Made by a program: the position numbers and the translations under genes
Notes under the pieces: generated by a model
What the model was told of the DNA's origin: nothing
What the model saw: only the letters and a program-made list of their open reading frames with translations
The model's database searches: none
Shown: positions 5,564-6,801 of the stretch, one piece after another
How the letters are laid out: the number at the start of each line of letters is the position of its first letter
Position numbering within the stretch: the first letter of the stretch is position 1
From: an uncultured Bacteroidota bacterium
Lineage (GTDB): Bacteria > Bacteroidota > Bacteroidia > Flavobacteriales > Flavobacteriaceae
Assembly: GCA_903837025.1 (NCBI GenBank)
Contig: CAILTC010000138.1
Location: forward strand, 1 to 6,801
Reading direction: 5' to 3'
DNA: 6,801 bases

Positions 5564-6721
5564 TTAAATCTCGTCTGATTCAAAAATGTTAACGACCATT
5601 TTGCCATGCTCCAATTCGCTTAAAAGGGTAATACTAATTTTCACCTTTTTATGATCACCTGTTGCAAGGAATTGTGTAAAGCCCTTACTCGTTTTAGTTT
5701 CATAACGATTTGAACTTATTCTTTTTTTAAATTCACTGAATTTAATATTGAACAAGTCAAGTATATTCATTTTGCACAGATCACAATAGGGATACCCGTA
5801 AAATTTAACAGCAGCATCGTTGGCATCTTCTATAACAGTAGTTAGAGAATTAACCAAAAGCATTTTAATGGAATTGAATTTGAAAATTGATCTAAACAAC
5901 TCCCGGCTATTATAATTTGCCAGATCTGCATTTTTTTTAATACTGATATCTTTTGAAAAAACGGCTACTCCTTTTATTGTTTTATCATTGTCTAAAACAG
6001 GAGAGAAATGGTGTTCATACCAACGGTCGATATCTTGGTCAGGAATTATTTCATTTTGTTCAAAAGTGAAAAGCTCTCCTTCGAATGCTTTTTTAAATAG
6101 CTCGAGCCAAATTGTTTTTGTTTTATATGAATAAGTAAGATCGGAAAATAGATTATCGCCTAGTACAAATGCCTTGTTTTTAGCATTCAGTTTAATTTTT
6201 TCCAGGAAAGAATTGTTAGCGGCTGTTACATTAAACTGCTTATCAACACTAAAGATTAGATCAGTGGTAGCGTTTATTAAGGCAGCATGAATATTTTTAT
6301 CATTTTGTCTTTTTAACTCAGTCTTGATTGCTTCGGTTATATCAGTAGCATAGCTAATAATAACCGAGCTTCGTTGAGTACAGCCAAATTGTATTTTTTT
6401 CTCGCTAATTTCGAACCAACGTGGCATACCATCTTTACAATTGTATATACTTGTAATGGTTCTGCTTGCAGCCTCACTCTTTAAAAATGCAGCAAATCCT
6501 TTTTTGGAAGCTGATCGGTGATCAGGATCTTGTAATTGCCATAATCCATCAAAATTGTTGCATATTTCATTTTGCTCGTAACCTAATGAACGCTTCCATT
6601 CAGGCGATATTAATAATTCTTTTGTATCGACATTGTACTTAAAAATGTATTTGTCGATTAAGCCTTCGGAACAAGTAACGCAATTCGAAACTTCTGTTTC
6701 TGGACTCGTCATTGGGAACAT
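5564..6721 (-). CDS. PAS-only sensory protein, three PAS domains, no output domain (385 aa)
   Basis: Three PAS/PAC units make up almost the whole protein, at about residues 20-130 (PAC end near SYATDITE), 146-262 (INATTDLIFSVD to VAVFSKDIS) and 274-381 (IEDANDAAVKFYGY and GMN-like KMNILDLF). There is no membrane segment, histidine kinase, GGDEF or DNA-binding domain. PAS2 resembles PAS1 of the downstream kinase: NATTDL(I/V)F, an IW...F..A..GE.F.FE.N stretch, DRW.E..F.P, then GVAV. Two CxxC pairs occur, Cys14/Cys17 (CVTC) and Cys313/Cys316 (CDLC, inside PAS3), which could bind a metal or form disulfides. ATG 6721 is used; a second ATG three codons later is possible. Only 47 bases separate it from the kinase gene, with no promoter or terminator seen, so the two are probably co-transcribed. 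It may act as a partner or input module for the kinase. An alternative is that it lost a kinase domain. Confidence 0.85.
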   Translation of the reverse strand: MFPMTSPETEVSNCVTCSEGLIDKYIFKYNVDTKELLISPEWKRSLGYEQNEICNNFDGLWQLQDPDHRSASKKGFAAFLKSEAASRTITSIYNCKDGMPRWFEISEKKIQFGCTQRSSVIISYATDITEAIKTELKRQNDKNIHAALINATTDLIFSVDKQFNVTAANNSFLEKIKLNAKNKAFVLGDNLFSDLTYSYKTKTIWLELFKKAFEGELFTFEQNEIIPDQDIDRWYEHHFSPVLDNDKTIKGVAVFSKDISIKKNADLANYNSRELFRSIFKFNSIKMLLVNSLTTVIEDANDAAVKFYGYPYCDLCKMNILDLFNIKFSEFKKRISSNRYETKTSKGFTQFLATGDHKKVKISITLLSELEHGKMVVNIFESDEI

Positions 6722-6734
6722 TTACGTTGTGAAA

Positions 6735-6801
6735 CTAATAGATCGAATATGTTTTAAAATGGGCTTTAATATAGTCTTTTAATACTTCCATTATTTTGGA
6801 A
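6735..6801 (-). CDS. Possible 3' end of an upstream gene or short leader ORF
   Basis: The minus strand from the window edge reads SKIMEVLKDYIKAHFKTYSI then Y and stops at TAG 6737-6735, 13 bases before the PAS protein start. It has an internal ATG giving an 18-residue peptide. Charge and hydrophobicity alternate as in an amphipathic helix. It could be the C-terminus of another gene of the operon or chance. Too little is visible to name it. Confidence 0.25.
   Translation of the reverse strand, partial: SKIMEVLKDYIKAHFKTYSIY

Noticed and set aside
1..6801. CRISPR array, tRNA, rRNA, insertion sequence
   Set aside because: No regularly spaced repeats, no cloverleaf or rRNA-like sequence, and no transposase or terminal inverted repeats were seen on either strand.

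Overview
The window is AT-rich. Most of it reads as Bacteroidota DNA: the genes lack a clear Shine-Dalgarno sequence, and a multi-PAS sensor histidine kinase of a type common in that phylum fills the right half. There are two large genes, four small ones, several broken or cut-off pieces, and intergenic DNA carrying degraded coding sequence.

Layout. (1) Positions 1-about 420, minus strand: the 3' end of a PreA-type dihydropyrimidine dehydrogenase subunit with two 4Fe-4S motifs, followed after a strong GGAGG ribosome site by the first 33 codons of an M20-type N-carbamoyl-amino-acid or allantoate amidohydrolase. This piece looks like Firmicutes DNA. (2) About 401-541, plus strand: the last ~46 codons of what looks like a Bacteroidota MlaD/MCE lipid-transport protein. 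Both genes are cut at the same point, so this is a sharp breakpoint, either an assembly chimera or a real recombination join. (3) 542-2990, an accessory-looking stretch: two paralogous ~77-residue proteins of unknown function (841-1074 and 2434-2670), a two-helix membrane protein on the minus strand with its own terminator (1213-1482), a probable four-helix membrane protein (1754-2170), and two related, stop-interrupted minus-strand coding remnants (1520-1726 and 2165-2365). (4) 3033-6721, minus strand: a PAS-only protein of 385 residues followed 47 bases later by an 827-residue membrane histidine kinase with four PAS domains, closed by a 13-bp hairpin terminator. A short partial reading frame may lie just upstream at the window edge.

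How they work together. The PAS-only protein and the kinase are most simply read as a two-gene sensory operon. The second PAS domain of the first protein closely resembles the first PAS domain of the kinase, which points to domain duplication inside the operon. No response regulator is visible in the window. The small paralogs, membrane proteins and remnants between 800 and 2700 have no function I can assign; their repetition and decay suggest an expanding and decaying accessory locus.
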